Shown: positions 23,531-33,558, counted from the first letter of the stretch. The stretch: 64,000 nt of DNA from DAOUKH01 sp965219875 (GCA_965219875.1 CBDCOW010000003.1:930001-994000), one strand, 5' to 3'. Notes: a model not told the origin generated them from the letters alone. Program-made: numbers and translations.

Positions 23531-25090
23531 GTGGCTGAAGAAAAGCTTGCCGAGTCTGAGGCAAGCGACCAACCCGCCGACGAGCAGCAAGACGGCGAGC
23601 CCACTGCCGGCGACCAAACCGCCGCGCAGGAGGCCGCGCCGCGCGGCCATCTCATCGACCGTGCCCGCGCGGCGCGGGACAAGACTCCCGCGAGGGCGTC
23701 CCGTGCCCGGCTGGCGAAACCGATGGCCGAGTCGGTACGCAGCTACACCGCGTCGATCGCCTACGATAAGCGGCTGGCTCCCTACGACGTCGACGGAAGC
23801 ATCGCGCACGCCATGATGCTTGCCAAGCAGGGGATCATCTCGCGGGCCGAAGGACGGCAGATCGTCGCGGGGCTCCGGCGCATCGCCGACGAAATCGAAC
23901 GAGGGACCTTCTACTTCCGCGACGTCTACGAAGATGTCCACCTCAATGTCGAAGCGCGGCTAGTCGAGATCGTGGGCGACGTTGGCGGCAAGCTGCACAC
24001 CGCCCGGTCGCGGAACGATCAGATCGCGCTCGACATGCGGCTCTTCACCAAGGACGCCATCAAGGACGCGATTGACGGGCTCAACGACCTCCGGGGCCGC
24101 ATCCTCGACAAGGCCGAGGCCCACATCGACGCCGCTATGCCGGGCTACACGCACATGCAACGAGGCCAGCCGGTCTTGCTTTCGCATCATCTCCTCGCCT
24201 ATTCCGAAATGTTCGAGCGTGATACGGAGCGATTCCGCGAGATGCTGCGGCGGACGGACGTGATGCCGCTGGGGAGCGGCGCTCTGGGCGGCGCCCCCTA
24301 CCCGCTGGACCGCCCCTACCTAGCGCGGCGGCTCGGATTCTCGCGGGTGAGCAACAACAGTATGGACGCCGTCTCCGACCGGGACTTCGTGATCGAGTAC
24401 CACGCCGCGGCGAGCCTGGCGATGATGCACCTCTCCCGGCTATCCGAGGAGCTGGTGCTCTGGAGCACGGAGGAGTTCGGGTTCGTCACCCTCGACGACG
24501 CCTATGCCACCGGCAGCAGCATGATGCCCCAGAAGAAGAACCCCGACGTGGCGGAGCTGGCACGGGGGCGCACCGGCCGCGTCTACGGCAACCTGACCGC
24601 CGCGCTGACCATGATGAAAGGGCTGCCCCTCGCCTACAACCGCGACCTGCAGGAAGACAAGGAGCCCCTCTTCAACACTGTCGACGTCCTCATCTCCAGC
24701 CTTCGCGTGATCGGAGAGACGTTGGCGAGGCTCGATTTCGAGACCGACCACATGCAGGAGGTCGCGGAGCGCGGCTACGCCCTCGCGACGGACGTAGCCG
24801 ACTATCTGGTGAAGCGGGGCGTGCCTTTCCGAGAGGCCCACGGCATCGTAGGCGAAGTAGTGCAGCACGCCATCAGTCAAGGAGTCAGCCTGGCCGAGCT
24901 AAGCCTCGAAGAGTACCGCTCGTTCTCCGAGAAGTTCGACGAGGACGTGCGCGCCATCGACGTGCGGAGCGCGATTGCTTCGCGGAGCGCGGTGGGCGGC
25001 ACCGCGCTCTCGGCGGTCGCGGAGGAGCTCGAGGCGGCGAAGAAGCGTTTCGCCGCGGGCGTCGCCAAACTTTCCTGGAAACGGCGTTGA
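23531..25090 (+). CDS. argH: argininosuccinate lyase with an N-terminal extension
   Basis: A 519-residue fumarase/aspartase-superfamily lyase releasing arginine and fumarate. The signature loop GSSMMPQKKNPD is present (about residues 331-342), along with KLHTARSRNDQIALD and HTHMQRGQP-like GYTHMQRGQPVLLSHH. The usual length is about 460. Here the first about 55 residues are a low-complexity acidic/Ala stretch (AEEKLAESEASDQPADEQ) that looks disordered and is probably dispensable; the start GTG 23531 has AAAGGAG. A shorter start cannot be excluded. It overlaps rpe by 4 bp. Confidence 0.95.
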   Translation: MAEEKLAESEASDQPADEQQDGEPTAGDQTAAQEAAPRGHLIDRARAARDKTPARASRARLAKPMAESVRSYTASIAYDKRLAPYDVDGSIAHAMMLAKQGIISRAEGRQIVAGLRRIADEIERGTFYFRDVYEDVHLNVEARLVEIVGDVGGKLHTARSRNDQIALDMRLFTKDAIKDAIDGLNDLRGRILDKAEAHIDAAMPGYTHMQRGQPVLLSHHLLAYSEMFERDTERFREMLRRTDVMPLGSGALGGAPYPLDRPYLARRLGFSRVSNNSMDAVSDRDFVIEYHAAASLAMMHLSRLSEELVLWSTEEFGFVTLDDAYATGSSMMPQKKNPDVAELARGRTGRVYGNLTAALTMMKGLPLAYNRDLQEDKEPLFNTVDVLISSLRVIGETLARLDFETDHMQEVAERGYALATDVADYLVKRGVPFREAHGIVGEVVQHAISQGVSLAELSLEEYRSFSEKFDEDVRAIDVRSAIASRSAVGGTALSAVAEELEAAKKRFAAGVAKLSWKRR

Positions 25091-25767
25091 GCGGCACACC
25101 GATAAAGATCGCACCGTCGATTCTCTCCGCCGACTTCGCGCGCCTCGGCGAGCAGGTCGCGGAGGCTGAGGCCGCCGGCGCCGACTACATCCACGTGGAC
25201 GTGATGGACGGGCACTTCGTGCCCAACATCACTGTCGGGCCGCTCATCGTCGAGGCCCTGCGCCCCCACACGAAGCTGCCGCTCGACGTGCACATCATGA
25301 TCGCGGAGCCGGAGCGCTACATCAAAGACTTCTGTGCCGCGGGCGCGGATATCCTCACCTTCCACGCCGAGGCCACGCCGCACCTCCACCGCGCAATTCA
25401 GTACATCAAGGAGTGCGGAGTGAAGGCCGGCGTTTCGATCAATCCCGCCACGCCGTTGGCGGCGATTGAAGAGGCACTCCCCTTCGCCGACCTCATACTC
25501 GTCATGTCGGTGAACCCGGGCTTCGGGGGGCAAAGCTTCATCGCGGAGACGCTGCCCAAAGTGGCCCGGCTGCGCCGGATGCTCGACGAAGGCGGCCACG
25601 ACGCCGAGCTCGAGATTGACGGCGGCATCAAGCCGGAGACGGCGCCGGACGCCGTACGTGCGGGAGCGCGGGTACTCGTCTCAGGGTCGGCGGTCTTCAA
25701 CGACCGCGAGAGCGTCGCCGAAGCCATCGCGAAGCTGCGGAAGAGCGTGGCGACGGCGGGGGCCTAG
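25087..25767 (+). CDS. rpe: ribulose-phosphate 3-epimerase
   Basis: A 226-residue TIM-barrel epimerase interconverting ribulose-5-P and xylulose-5-P. Seen: IAPSILSADFARLGE (7-21), HVDVMDGHFVPNIT with metal ligands, LVMSVNPGFGGQSF, EIDGGI. The TTG start overlaps the argH stop (TTGA), so translation is coupled. Confidence 0.96.
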   Translation: MSGTPIKIAPSILSADFARLGEQVAEAEAAGADYIHVDVMDGHFVPNITVGPLIVEALRPHTKLPLDVHIMIAEPERYIKDFCAAGADILTFHAEATPHLHRAIQYIKECGVKAGVSINPATPLAAIEEALPFADLILVMSVNPGFGGQSFIAETLPKVARLRRMLDEGGHDAELEIDGGIKPETAPDAVRAGARVLVSGSAVFNDRESVAEAIAKLRKSVATAGA

Positions 25768-25790
25768 GCCCGCGGCGTAGGGGCCGCCTG

Positions 25791-25991
25791 CTAGGCGGAC
25801 TTACTCTTGCGGGGCGGCTTGTAGAGGGCGCGGAGGTCGCGGGCGGCGATGTAGACCTGCTGGCGGCGGCCGTCGATCTCGATGGTGGCGCGCTGCATGT
25901 TCGGCTTCCACGTGCGCTTGGTGTGGCGCTTCGAGTGGCTGACGTTGTAGCCGAACGTGACTTTCTTCGAGCTGATCCTTCGCGCGGTCAT
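25791..25991 (-). CDS. rpmB: 50S ribosomal protein L28
   Basis: A 66-residue basic protein with the L28 pattern GYNVSHSKRHTKRTWKPN. It is divergent from fakA; rpmB next to a DAK2/DegV pair and recG is a common arrangement in Firmicutes and Chloroflexota. Confidence 0.93.
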   Translation of the reverse strand: MTARRISSKKVTFGYNVSHSKRHTKRTWKPNMQRATIEIDGRRQQVYIAARDLRALYKPPRKSKSA

Positions 25992-26032
25992 GGGTCTGGT
26001 CTCACCGTTGCGAGCCGCCGGAGAGGCGACTT

Positions 26033-26061
26033 TTGCCCTTCAGAATGGCCTCGGTTAGAAT
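26033..26061 (+). promoter_or_regulatory. sigma-70-type promoter for fakA
   Basis: TTGCCC at 26033-26038, a 17-bp spacer, and TAGAAT at 26056-26061, oriented toward the fakA-degV-recG run. The transcript would start near 26068, giving a leader of about 58 nt. Confidence 0.55.
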
Positions 26062-26125
26062 ACCACTCCACCGGTCAACCGGCAAACGAAACAGAGGGCG
26101 ATACGCCAGAGCGGGGTGATCTCCC

Positions 26126-27760
26126 ATGGGTCCCGAAGCTTCCACACTGCCCGACGGACCGCTCGACGGGCCCGCCGTCCGCGAGATGTTCGCCGCCGCC
26201 ACGCGGCAACTCGAACGCCACGCCGAGGTGATCAACGCCCTGAACGTCTTCCCCGTGCCCGACGGCGACACGGGCACGAACATGCTGCTCACCATGCAGG
26301 CGGCGATGCAGGCCATCCCCGACGACGCCCCCGGCGCCCGCGACGTGCTCGCGGCCATGGCGCACGGCTCGCTGATGGGGGCACGCGGCAATAGCGGCGT
26401 GATCCTGTCACAGATCGTCCGCGGCTTCCACGTCGCCGCGGCGGAGGCGGACGTCCTCGGAGGCCGGCTGCTCACCGACGCCCTGCGCGAGGGCGCGGCG
26501 CGCGCCTATCAGTCCGTAACCAAGCCGGTCGAGGGAACGATGCTCACCGTGGCGCGGCAGACGGCGGAGGCGTGCGACGCCAAGTTCGGCGGCGCCGACG
26601 CGCCGCCGGCCGACGTGCTCGCCGCCGCGTGCGAAGCCGCGGAATCGTCGCTGGCACGTACACCGCTGCTCCTTGAAGTCCTCCGCGACAACGGCGTCGT
26701 CGACTCAGGCGGCCGGGGCGTCGTCGTGATCCTCGAAGGCGCCCTCTCCTTCCTCACCGGCATCGAGCCCCCCGCGCCGGAGGAGACGGCGGGCCTGGCC
26801 GTCGCCGCCGCCTACACTCAGGGCGATCATGGCGAGGACGAGTTCGGCTTCTGCAGCGAGTGGATCGTCGAGCGCAGCGCGCAGGACACGGACGCCCTCC
26901 GCGAGACCCTCGGTAGCCTGGGAACGTCGCTCGTCGTCGCCGGCGACCAAGAGCTCGTCAAGATCCACCTGCACACCGAGGAGCCCGCGGAGATCCGCGC
27001 CCTCCTCGACAGTTTGGGGAACGTCCTCGCGGAGAAGGTCGACGACATGTCGGCGCAGCACCGGACGTTCTCGGACAGCGTCGGCGGCGCGCCGCCGGGC
27101 AAGACAGCCGTGGTGGCCATCGCCAACGGCGACGGGCTGATCGAGGTGCTCCGGGGGCTCGGCGCGACCTCGATCGTGCAAGGCGGGCAGACGATGAACC
27201 CCAGCACCAAGGACATCCTCGAAGCCATCCAGTCGGCGGGGCTTGACGACATCGTCGTGCTTCCCAACAACGGCAACATCGTGCCCTCGGCGCGGCAAGC
27301 CGCCGAATTGGCCGAGGGAATGCGGGTCCACGTCGTGCCCACCACCAACGTCGTCCAGGGCATCGGGGCCATGCTGTCGTTCAACTACGAGGCCGCCGCC
27401 GAGGAGAACCACGAGACCATGACCCGCTCGATGGGCCAGGTCAGCGCCGGCGAGGTGACCATCGCCGTACGGGACTCGACGGTGGACGGCAAGCCCGTCG
27501 CCGAAGGTGACGCGATCGCCTTCATCGGCAAGTCCCTGATCGCGTCGGTAAAGTCGGTGAATGAGGCGCTGACGGCGCTCGTCGACGTGATGGTGAAGGA
27601 CGACGACGAGGCCAACGTCACGCTCTACTACGGGGCGGACGTCACGGAAGAGGAAGCCGAAGCGGCGGTCGAGATGCTCTCCGAGCGGCACGCCGACGCC
27701 GAGATCGAAGCGGTCTTCGGCGGACAGCCGCACTATCCTTACCTCGTCGCCGTCGAGTAA
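26126..27760 (+). CDS. fakA: DAK2-domain fatty acid kinase FakA (YloV)
   Basis: A 544-residue protein. The N-terminal DAK2 kinase domain shows VINALNVFPVPDGDTGTNM (about 33-51) and GARGNSGVILSQIVRGF, the ATP/Mg-binding helices. The C-terminal part is the DegV-like/FakA domain with IANGDGLIEVLRGLGA. FakA phosphorylates fatty acids presented by a FakB/DegV protein for phospholipid synthesis, and its partner gene follows 47 bp downstream. Confidence 0.93.
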   Translation: MGPEASTLPDGPLDGPAVREMFAAATRQLERHAEVINALNVFPVPDGDTGTNMLLTMQAAMQAIPDDAPGARDVLAAMAHGSLMGARGNSGVILSQIVRGFHVAAAEADVLGGRLLTDALREGAARAYQSVTKPVEGTMLTVARQTAEACDAKFGGADAPPADVLAAACEAAESSLARTPLLLEVLRDNGVVDSGGRGVVVILEGALSFLTGIEPPAPEETAGLAVAAAYTQGDHGEDEFGFCSEWIVERSAQDTDALRETLGSLGTSLVVAGDQELVKIHLHTEEPAEIRALLDSLGNVLAEKVDDMSAQHRTFSDSVGGAPPGKTAVVAIANGDGLIEVLRGLGATSIVQGGQTMNPSTKDILEAIQSAGLDDIVVLPNNGNIVPSARQAAELAEGMRVHVVPTTNVVQGIGAMLSFNYEAAAEENHETMTRSMGQVSAGEVTIAVRDSTVDGKPVAEGDAIAFIGKSLIASVKSVNEALTALVDVMVKDDDEANVTLYYGADVTEEEAEAAVEMLSERHADAEIEAVFGGQPHYPYLVAVE

Positions 27761-27807
27761 CAAACCGGCCCAAGCCTTGAGAGATCTGTCCCTGAGGGAG
27801 GCGCGGC

Positions 27808-28650
27808 ATGAGCTTCAAAGTAGTAGCCGACAGCACCTGCGACTTGCCCGCCGACATAGCCGAGCAATCAGGTGTCTTCATTGTGCCGGCCACGGTGCAA
27901 TTCGGCACCGAGAGTTACCGCGACGGCGTCGACATCACGCGGGCGGAGTTCTACCAGCGCCTCGTTACGGACCAGCAGCACCCCACCACCGCGCAGCCGT
28001 CGGTGGGAGCCTTCCTCGAAGCCTACCGTGAGGTGAGCTCCGGCGAGGTCGAAATACTGTCGGTTCACATCTCGTCGAAGCTGAGCGGGACGTACAGCTC
28101 GGCGACGCAAGCGGCGAAGGAGCTGAGCGACGGCCCAAGGATCGAGGTCTACGATTCGCTGAACGCGTCGCTGGGCGTGGGGCTGCTGGTGCGCGGCGTC
28201 GCGGAGATGGCGCGGGCGGGCGGATCGCTGGACGACGCGGTGGCCTGGCTCGACGTGCGCCGTGACCGCGTCGAAACGCGCGTGTCCGTGTCCACCCTCA
28301 AGTACCTGGTGCGCGGCGGCCGGGCGAGCCGCTTGCAAGGCTTCTTCGGCGGCATGTTGGACATTCGCCCCATCATCCAATTGATCGACGGCGAATTGCG
28401 CCCCGCCGACCGGGTGCGCAGCCGTAAGCGCCTCCTGCGCCGACTTGAGGAGGCGGTGGCGGCCCACGACGGGGAGATCACCCTCGGCGTGCTCTACAGC
28501 CGCGACCCAGCAGACGCCGAGGCACTCGCCGAGCGTTGCGCTGCCTACACGCCGCCGGAGCGGATCATGATCGCCGAGTTTTCACCCGCGCTGGGGAGCC
28601 ACCTCGGACCCGGCGCGCTGGGCATAGCCATCCTCCCCGACGGCGACTAA
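27808..28650 (+). CDS. DegV family fatty-acid-binding protein (FakB-like)
   Basis: A 280-residue DegV protein, the lipid-presenting partner of FakA. Seen: VVADSTCDLP (5-14), QPSVGAFLEAYRE, ISSKLSGTYSSA, the lipid-binding core, and KYLVRGGRASRLQGFFGGMLDIRPII. GAGGGAGG precedes the ATG. The following recG open frame is in the same reading frame, separated only by the TAA at 28648. Confidence 0.93.
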   Translation: MSFKVVADSTCDLPADIAEQSGVFIVPATVQFGTESYRDGVDITRAEFYQRLVTDQQHPTTAQPSVGAFLEAYREVSSGEVEILSVHISSKLSGTYSSATQAAKELSDGPRIEVYDSLNASLGVGLLVRGVAEMARAGGSLDDAVAWLDVRRDRVETRVSVSTLKYLVRGGRASRLQGFFGGMLDIRPIIQLIDGELRPADRVRSRKRLLRRLEEAVAAHDGEITLGVLYSRDPADAEALAERCAAYTPPERIMIAEFSPALGSHLGPGALGIAILPDGD

Positions 28651-28713
28651 GCGTCTCCGTCGGGACGCAAGGGGCACGAGACGACCAACGTCACGTCCGG
28701 CGACGCGCCAAAG

Positions 28714-31236
28714 CTGGCCCGTCAACTGCGTAAGGTCCTCGAACTCGAGGCGAGCCGGGGCTACGACGACGGGGCGGTCGTCGGCGGGCTCGACAAGTTC
28801 CTCGAACGCTGGGGCGCCGAGGCCCTCCGGGCGGTTCCCAATCCGGTGCGCGCGAATCTCCAGCGCCTGGGCGTGGCCTCGCCGCTCTACGCCACGAAGT
28901 CGCCCGCCGAGCGTGAGGGCTGGATCGGCGACGCCCTCCGTATCGCCGCGCTGCTCGACCCCGAAGGCGAGCCGCCGTCCCCACTTCCACCGGCCCCGCG
29001 TGCCGCGCCCGCCCCGACAATGCCAAAGGCCCGCCCCGCGCCGCCGGCTCCGCGCGCTGCGGCACGTCGCAGCGCACAATTTCTCCGGCCCGGGCAGGAC
29101 CTGGCGACGCCGCTAGGCGAGATCGGGGCCATCGACGCCAGAACGCTGAAGCGGCTGGCGAAGCTCAACCTAGAGACCGTCGAAGACCTGCTTTTCCACT
29201 TCCCGCGCCGCCACCTCGACTTCACCGGCACGCACCCCATCCGCGAGTTGACACCGGGCCCCGACCGGACGGTCGCCGGCGACGTGATCGAAGCCAAGGA
29301 GACGCGCATGGGCCGCGGCGGGCGCATGCGGGCCTGCGAGGCGGTGATCGGCGACGCGACCGGCTGGGTGCGCGCGGTCTGGTTCAACCAGTCCTATCTA
29401 GCCAAGACGCTCATGGGAAGCAAGATCGCCTTGAGCGGCCGAGTGTCGAATTTCCGTGGGCGCATCGTCTTCGAGAACCCGGAATGGGAGATCATCGGCG
29501 GCGGCGAGCAGGTCCATACCGGCGGGCTCATCCCCATTTACCCTCTCACCGAGGGGGTCACCTCGCGGCGGCTGCGCACTCTCATCCGGCGCGCCCTCGA
29601 CGAGGCCGGCGGCGCGCTCGTCGACTTCCTCCCGCCCGAGCTGCGCCGCCGTCTGAAGCTGGGTCCCCTGGCCGAGGCGGTGGCCGCTGCCCACTTCCCG
29701 CCCGACCAGCAAGCCAAGCAAGCGGCCCGCCGCCGCCTGGCCTTCGACGAGCTCCTCCTCATCCAAATCGGCGTGCTCGAACGGAAGCGGAGCTGGCAGC
29801 GTGAGCTCCCCGGCCGCCCCCTGCTCACCGACCGCGCCGTCATCGACGGTTTCCTCGCCTCGCTGGGATTCGAGCCTACGGCGGCCCAGCGCAAGGCCTT
29901 GGGCCACGTGACGGACGACCTCGCCCGCTCCGTGCCGATGACCCGCCTGCTCCAGGGCGACGTGGGCAGCGGCAAGACGGTCGTGGCGCTGGCCGCGCTA
30001 CTCACGGCGGCGGCAAACCGCCAGCAGTCCGCGTTCATGGCTCCGACGGAAATCCTAGCCGAGCAGCACTTCGCCACGGTGCGGAAGCTGTTCGGGCGGG
30101 TGGTCGGCATGTTCGGCGAGGTCGCCGCGCCGGGGCAGGCGGCCGAGATTCTGCGCGCCGAGCTTCCCTACATGGACCGCCCCATCACCTTCGGGCTGCT
30201 CACCGGCGGCGCGACCCGCAAGCGGAAGCAAGAAATCCTTAACATGACCGCCTCCGGCGAGATCGACGTCCTGATCGGCACCCACGCACTGATCCAGAAG
30301 GAAGTTGCCTTCGCCGGCCTCGGCCTGGTCATCGTCGACGAACAGCACCGCTTCGGCGTCATGCAACGTGCCGAGCTCCGCCAAAAGGGCTACAACCCCC
30401 ACCTGCTGGTGATGACCGCGACGCCAATCCCCCGCAGCCTCTCCCTCACCGTCTTCGGCGACCTCGACGTCTCGACCATCGACGAGATGCCTCCCGGACG
30501 CCTGCCCATCAAGACGAAGTGGGTCGAGATGGAACGCCGCGACACCGCCTACGCCTTCATACGCCGCGAGATTGAGCAGGGCCGGCAGGCGTTCATGATC
30601 TACCCACTTATCGAGGAATCGGAGAAGCTGGAGGCCGCGGCGGCGGAGCAGGAGTACGAGCGCCTCACCCGCGACGTCTTCGCCGACCTACAGCTGGGCC
30701 TCCTCCATGGGCGCCTCTCCTCCGCCGACAAGGACCGGGTGATGCGCCGCTTCCGCGACGCGGAGATCGACATCCTGCTTTCCACGGCGGTGGTCGAGGT
30801 CGGCATCGACGTGCCGAACGCCACGGTGATGGTGATCGAGTCGGCGGACCGCTTCGGCCTATCCCAGTTGCACCAGTTCCGAGGGCGGGTGGGCCGCGGC
30901 GAGCACCAGAGCTACTGCATTCTCATATCGGAGACAGGGAACGAAGACGCGCGGGAGCGGCTGCACGTGATGCAGGAGACTGCGGACGGCTTCGCGCTGG
31001 CCGAGGAAGACCTGCGGCTGCGGGGGCCGGGCGAGTTCTTCGGCACGCGGCAGGCGGGCATCCCCGATCTCCGCATGGCCCGCCTCTCCGACGTGGCCAT
31101 GATCGAGCTGGCGCGAGAAGAGGCGCGCGCCATCACCGAAGGCGACCCTCATCTGGAGGCCCCCGAGCACCGCGCCCTCGGCGAGGCGACTCGCCGCTGG
31201 TGGCGGGGCCGCGAAGCCGCCCACGGCGAGGCGTGA
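28714..31236 (+). CDS. recG: ATP-dependent DNA helicase RecG (start uncertain)
   Basis: A RecG branch-migration helicase rescuing stalled forks. Seen: the OB wedge domain, Walker A LLQGDVGSGKTVVAL, DEQH box VIVDEQHRFG, motif III MTATPIPRSLSLTVFGD, and C-terminal VGRGEHQSYCIL. The first ATG/GTG/TTG in frame is GTG 28846 (796 residues). However, the helical N-terminal segment KVLELEASRGYDDGAVVGGL just upstream is in frame and looks genuine. It would need a rare start such as CTG 28714 (used here provisionally) or another non-standard codon. The frame is open all the way back to the degV stop. Confidence 0.9.
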   Translation: MARQLRKVLELEASRGYDDGAVVGGLDKFLERWGAEALRAVPNPVRANLQRLGVASPLYATKSPAEREGWIGDALRIAALLDPEGEPPSPLPPAPRAAPAPTMPKARPAPPAPRAAARRSAQFLRPGQDLATPLGEIGAIDARTLKRLAKLNLETVEDLLFHFPRRHLDFTGTHPIRELTPGPDRTVAGDVIEAKETRMGRGGRMRACEAVIGDATGWVRAVWFNQSYLAKTLMGSKIALSGRVSNFRGRIVFENPEWEIIGGGEQVHTGGLIPIYPLTEGVTSRRLRTLIRRALDEAGGALVDFLPPELRRRLKLGPLAEAVAAAHFPPDQQAKQAARRRLAFDELLLIQIGVLERKRSWQRELPGRPLLTDRAVIDGFLASLGFEPTAAQRKALGHVTDDLARSVPMTRLLQGDVGSGKTVVALAALLTAAANRQQSAFMAPTEILAEQHFATVRKLFGRVVGMFGEVAAPGQAAEILRAELPYMDRPITFGLLTGGATRKRKQEILNMTASGEIDVLIGTHALIQKEVAFAGLGLVIVDEQHRFGVMQRAELRQKGYNPHLLVMTATPIPRSLSLTVFGDLDVSTIDEMPPGRLPIKTKWVEMERRDTAYAFIRREIEQGRQAFMIYPLIEESEKLEAAAAEQEYERLTRDVFADLQLGLLHGRLSSADKDRVMRRFRDAEIDILLSTAVVEVGIDVPNATVMVIESADRFGLSQLHQFRGRVGRGEHQSYCILISETGNEDARERLHVMQETADGFALAEEDLRLRGPGEFFGTRQAGIPDLRMARLSDVAMIELAREEARAITEGDPHLEAPEHRALGEATRRWWRGREAAHGEA

Positions 31237-31271
31237 CGCCACCGGCGCACCAAGCGATACAATAGTCCTTC

Positions 31272-32963
31272 ATGGAACGGATTCGAGAGAAGGTACGGCT
31301 CGCCGCCCAAAGTGCGGCGGCTGCGGCGATGCAAGCCGGCGCGCTCCCCGAGGGGCCGTTGCCCGAGGGCGACATCCAGCGCCCCCAGAACCCGGAGCAC
31401 GGCGACTACTCGTCGAACCTCGCCATGAAGCTGGCGCGGCTGGCGCGCATGAACCCGCTGGAAATCGCCGAGCGCATCGCTAACGCGATGCCCACCCTCG
31501 ACGAGGTAGCCGGGGCGTCGGCGGTCCGGCCCGGCTTCATCAACTTCAAGCTCGCCGAAGGCTGGCTAACCGCCCAGGTCGAGACGGTGCTGGAGGAGGG
31601 CGAGGGCTACGCCGACAGTTCCGTCGGCGCGGGCCGCAAGGCCCAAGTCGAGTTCGTAAGCGTCAACCCGACGGGCCCGGTCCACGTGGGACACGCCCGG
31701 GGCGCGGTGCTGGGCAGCACGCTGGCGAACGTCCTCGCCGCCGCCGGTTTCGACGTGGTACGCGAGTATTATGTCAACGACGCCGGCAGCCAGATGGACA
31801 ACTTCTACGCCTCGCTCTACGCCCGCGCCGCGCAGTCGCTGGGCATGGACGCACCCCTGCCCGCCGACGGCTACGCCGGCGACTACGTGATCGACGCAGT
31901 TCACCTCATTTCCAGCAAAGACCTTAGGCAATTCAGAAATCAGATGGTCCATGCCAGTCGCGAGACCGCGACAGGGTGGCTCGGCCAGGTCGGGCTCGTC
32001 ATCATGCTCGACCTGATCCGTGCTGACCTCGAAGCCTTGGGCGTCGAGTTCGACGTCTGGTACAGCGAGCGGTCACTCTTCGAGCCGGAGAACGGCGGCG
32101 CCTCCCGCTACGAGGCGTCGATGCGGGCGCTGCGCGAGGCCGGATATCTCGCCGAGCGCGAGGGGGCGACGTGGTTCACCTCGACGAGCCTCGGCGAGGA
32201 CAAGGACAACGTCGTAGTCCGCAGCAACGGGACGCCGACGTACTTCGCCTCGGACATCGCCTACCACCGCGACAAGTTCGGGGCCCGCGGCTTCGAGCGC
32301 GTGATCGACATCTGGGGCGCCGACCACCAGGGGCACACCCCGCGCATGAAGGCGGCGATGGCCGCGCTGGGCTTCGATCCGGAGCGCCTCGTCTTCGTGC
32401 TCGCCCAACTCGTCACCCTGAAGCGGGGCGGCGAGACGATCAAGATATCGAAGCGCTCCGGCGACCTGATCACGCTGCGGGAAGTCGTCGACGAAGTGGG
32501 GCGCGACGTGTGCCGCTTCTACCTGCTCTCACGCTCCGCCGACAGCCAGATGGACTTCGACCTCGAGGCGGCGAAGCGCCAATCGCAGGACAACCCGGTC
32601 TACTACGTCCAGTACGCCCACGCGCGGATCGCGAGCATCCTCCGCCTGGCCGAGGAACGCGGCATCGACTATGCGGACGGCGACGTCTCGCTGTTGACGC
32701 ACGAGGCGGAGCTGGCGCTCATCCGCAAGATGCTGGGGCTGCCTGAGCTGGTGGACCAAATCGCGGCCTCGCTCGAGCCGCACCATCTCCCCCACTACGC
32801 CCAGGAGCTTGCCGCCGCCTTCCACCACTTCTACAAGCATTGCCGCGTCGTGTCCAACGACATGGCGCTCACGGCGGCACGCTTGAAGCTGGTGAAGGCG
32901 GCGCAGACGGCGCTGGCCCGGGCCTTGGGCCTCATGGGCATGTCGGCCCCCGACACGATGTAG
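31272..32963 (+). CDS. argS: arginyl-tRNA synthetase
   Basis: A 563-residue class I synthetase. Seen: the HIGH-type motif VNPTGPVHVGHARGAVLG (about 133-150), the KMSKS-equivalent KISKRSGD, and a C-terminal anticodon-binding helical bundle (HHLPHYAQELAAAFHHFY). A TACAAT about 10 bp before the ATG is a possible -10 with almost no leader. It lies 35 bp after recG. Confidence 0.97.
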   Translation: MERIREKVRLAAQSAAAAAMQAGALPEGPLPEGDIQRPQNPEHGDYSSNLAMKLARLARMNPLEIAERIANAMPTLDEVAGASAVRPGFINFKLAEGWLTAQVETVLEEGEGYADSSVGAGRKAQVEFVSVNPTGPVHVGHARGAVLGSTLANVLAAAGFDVVREYYVNDAGSQMDNFYASLYARAAQSLGMDAPLPADGYAGDYVIDAVHLISSKDLRQFRNQMVHASRETATGWLGQVGLVIMLDLIRADLEALGVEFDVWYSERSLFEPENGGASRYEASMRALREAGYLAEREGATWFTSTSLGEDKDNVVVRSNGTPTYFASDIAYHRDKFGARGFERVIDIWGADHQGHTPRMKAAMAALGFDPERLVFVLAQLVTLKRGGETIKISKRSGDLITLREVVDEVGRDVCRFYLLSRSADSQMDFDLEAAKRQSQDNPVYYVQYAHARIASILRLAEERGIDYADGDVSLLTHEAELALIRKMLGLPELVDQIAASLEPHHLPHYAQELAAAFHHFYKHCRVVSNDMALTAARLKLVKAAQTALARALGLMGMSAPDTM

Positions 32964-32980
32964 CGCCAGCGCGCGGCCTG

Positions 32981-33558
32981 CTACGCCCCAGGCCGCTGCT
33001 CGCGGTTGACCACCAGCGTCGCGGCTATCATGTCGTGCAGGGCCTGCTTCCTTTGCGTCCAGAGCGGCATCAGGAAGCCGATGAGAAGGATGAGGGTGGA
33101 GGGGATCTCGGCAAGCCACCGCCCCGTCGCGTGCCAAAAGCCGATCTGCCGGCCGTTGTAGCCGGTGACGGCGATCCCCAACGCGAGTTTGCCGAGAGTG
33201 GCCTGGTACGGCGAGCTGTGCATCCCCGCGTAGTAAAGCCAATTCGCCACGAAGCTAATGATGTAGACCTCGATCCGGTCTTCATTCGAGTCCTGTTCCC
33301 ATCCCGCGGCGGCGGCAACAATCGTGGTGATGACGATGTTCACCAGGATCAGGACGATAATGTCGATGAGCCGGGCACCCACCCGTTTCCCAAAGCCCGC
33401 GTAGCCGGCCGAGGAAGGGGCCTGCGAGCCCGCGGGCGGCGGCGTCCCAGGCGGGACGTAGTCCGCCGGCCGCCCGACCGCCGAGCGAAGGTTGTGCCGC
33501 AGGTGCCACAGTACGAGGCGTTGTCGCTGTTTTCGTTCGTGCAGTTCGGGCAGAACAT
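32981..33558 (-). pseudogene. zinc-ribbon RDD family membrane protein, frameshifted
   Basis: Two open frames together make one typical protein. From 33558 the first frame gives MFCPNCTNENSDNASYCGTCG, a double-CxxC zinc ribbon. It then runs into nonsense, while the overlapping frame continues PADYVPPGTPPPAGSQ and GYAGFGKRVGARLIDIIV, the standard RDD-family start with transmembrane helices and ALHDMIAATLVV at the end. The switch lies around 33460-33490 and corresponds to one missing base. Either the gene is broken, or there is a sequence error, or an unusual frameshift; no classical slippery heptamer is visible. Functionally RDD proteins are small membrane proteins of unclear role. Confidence 0.75.
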
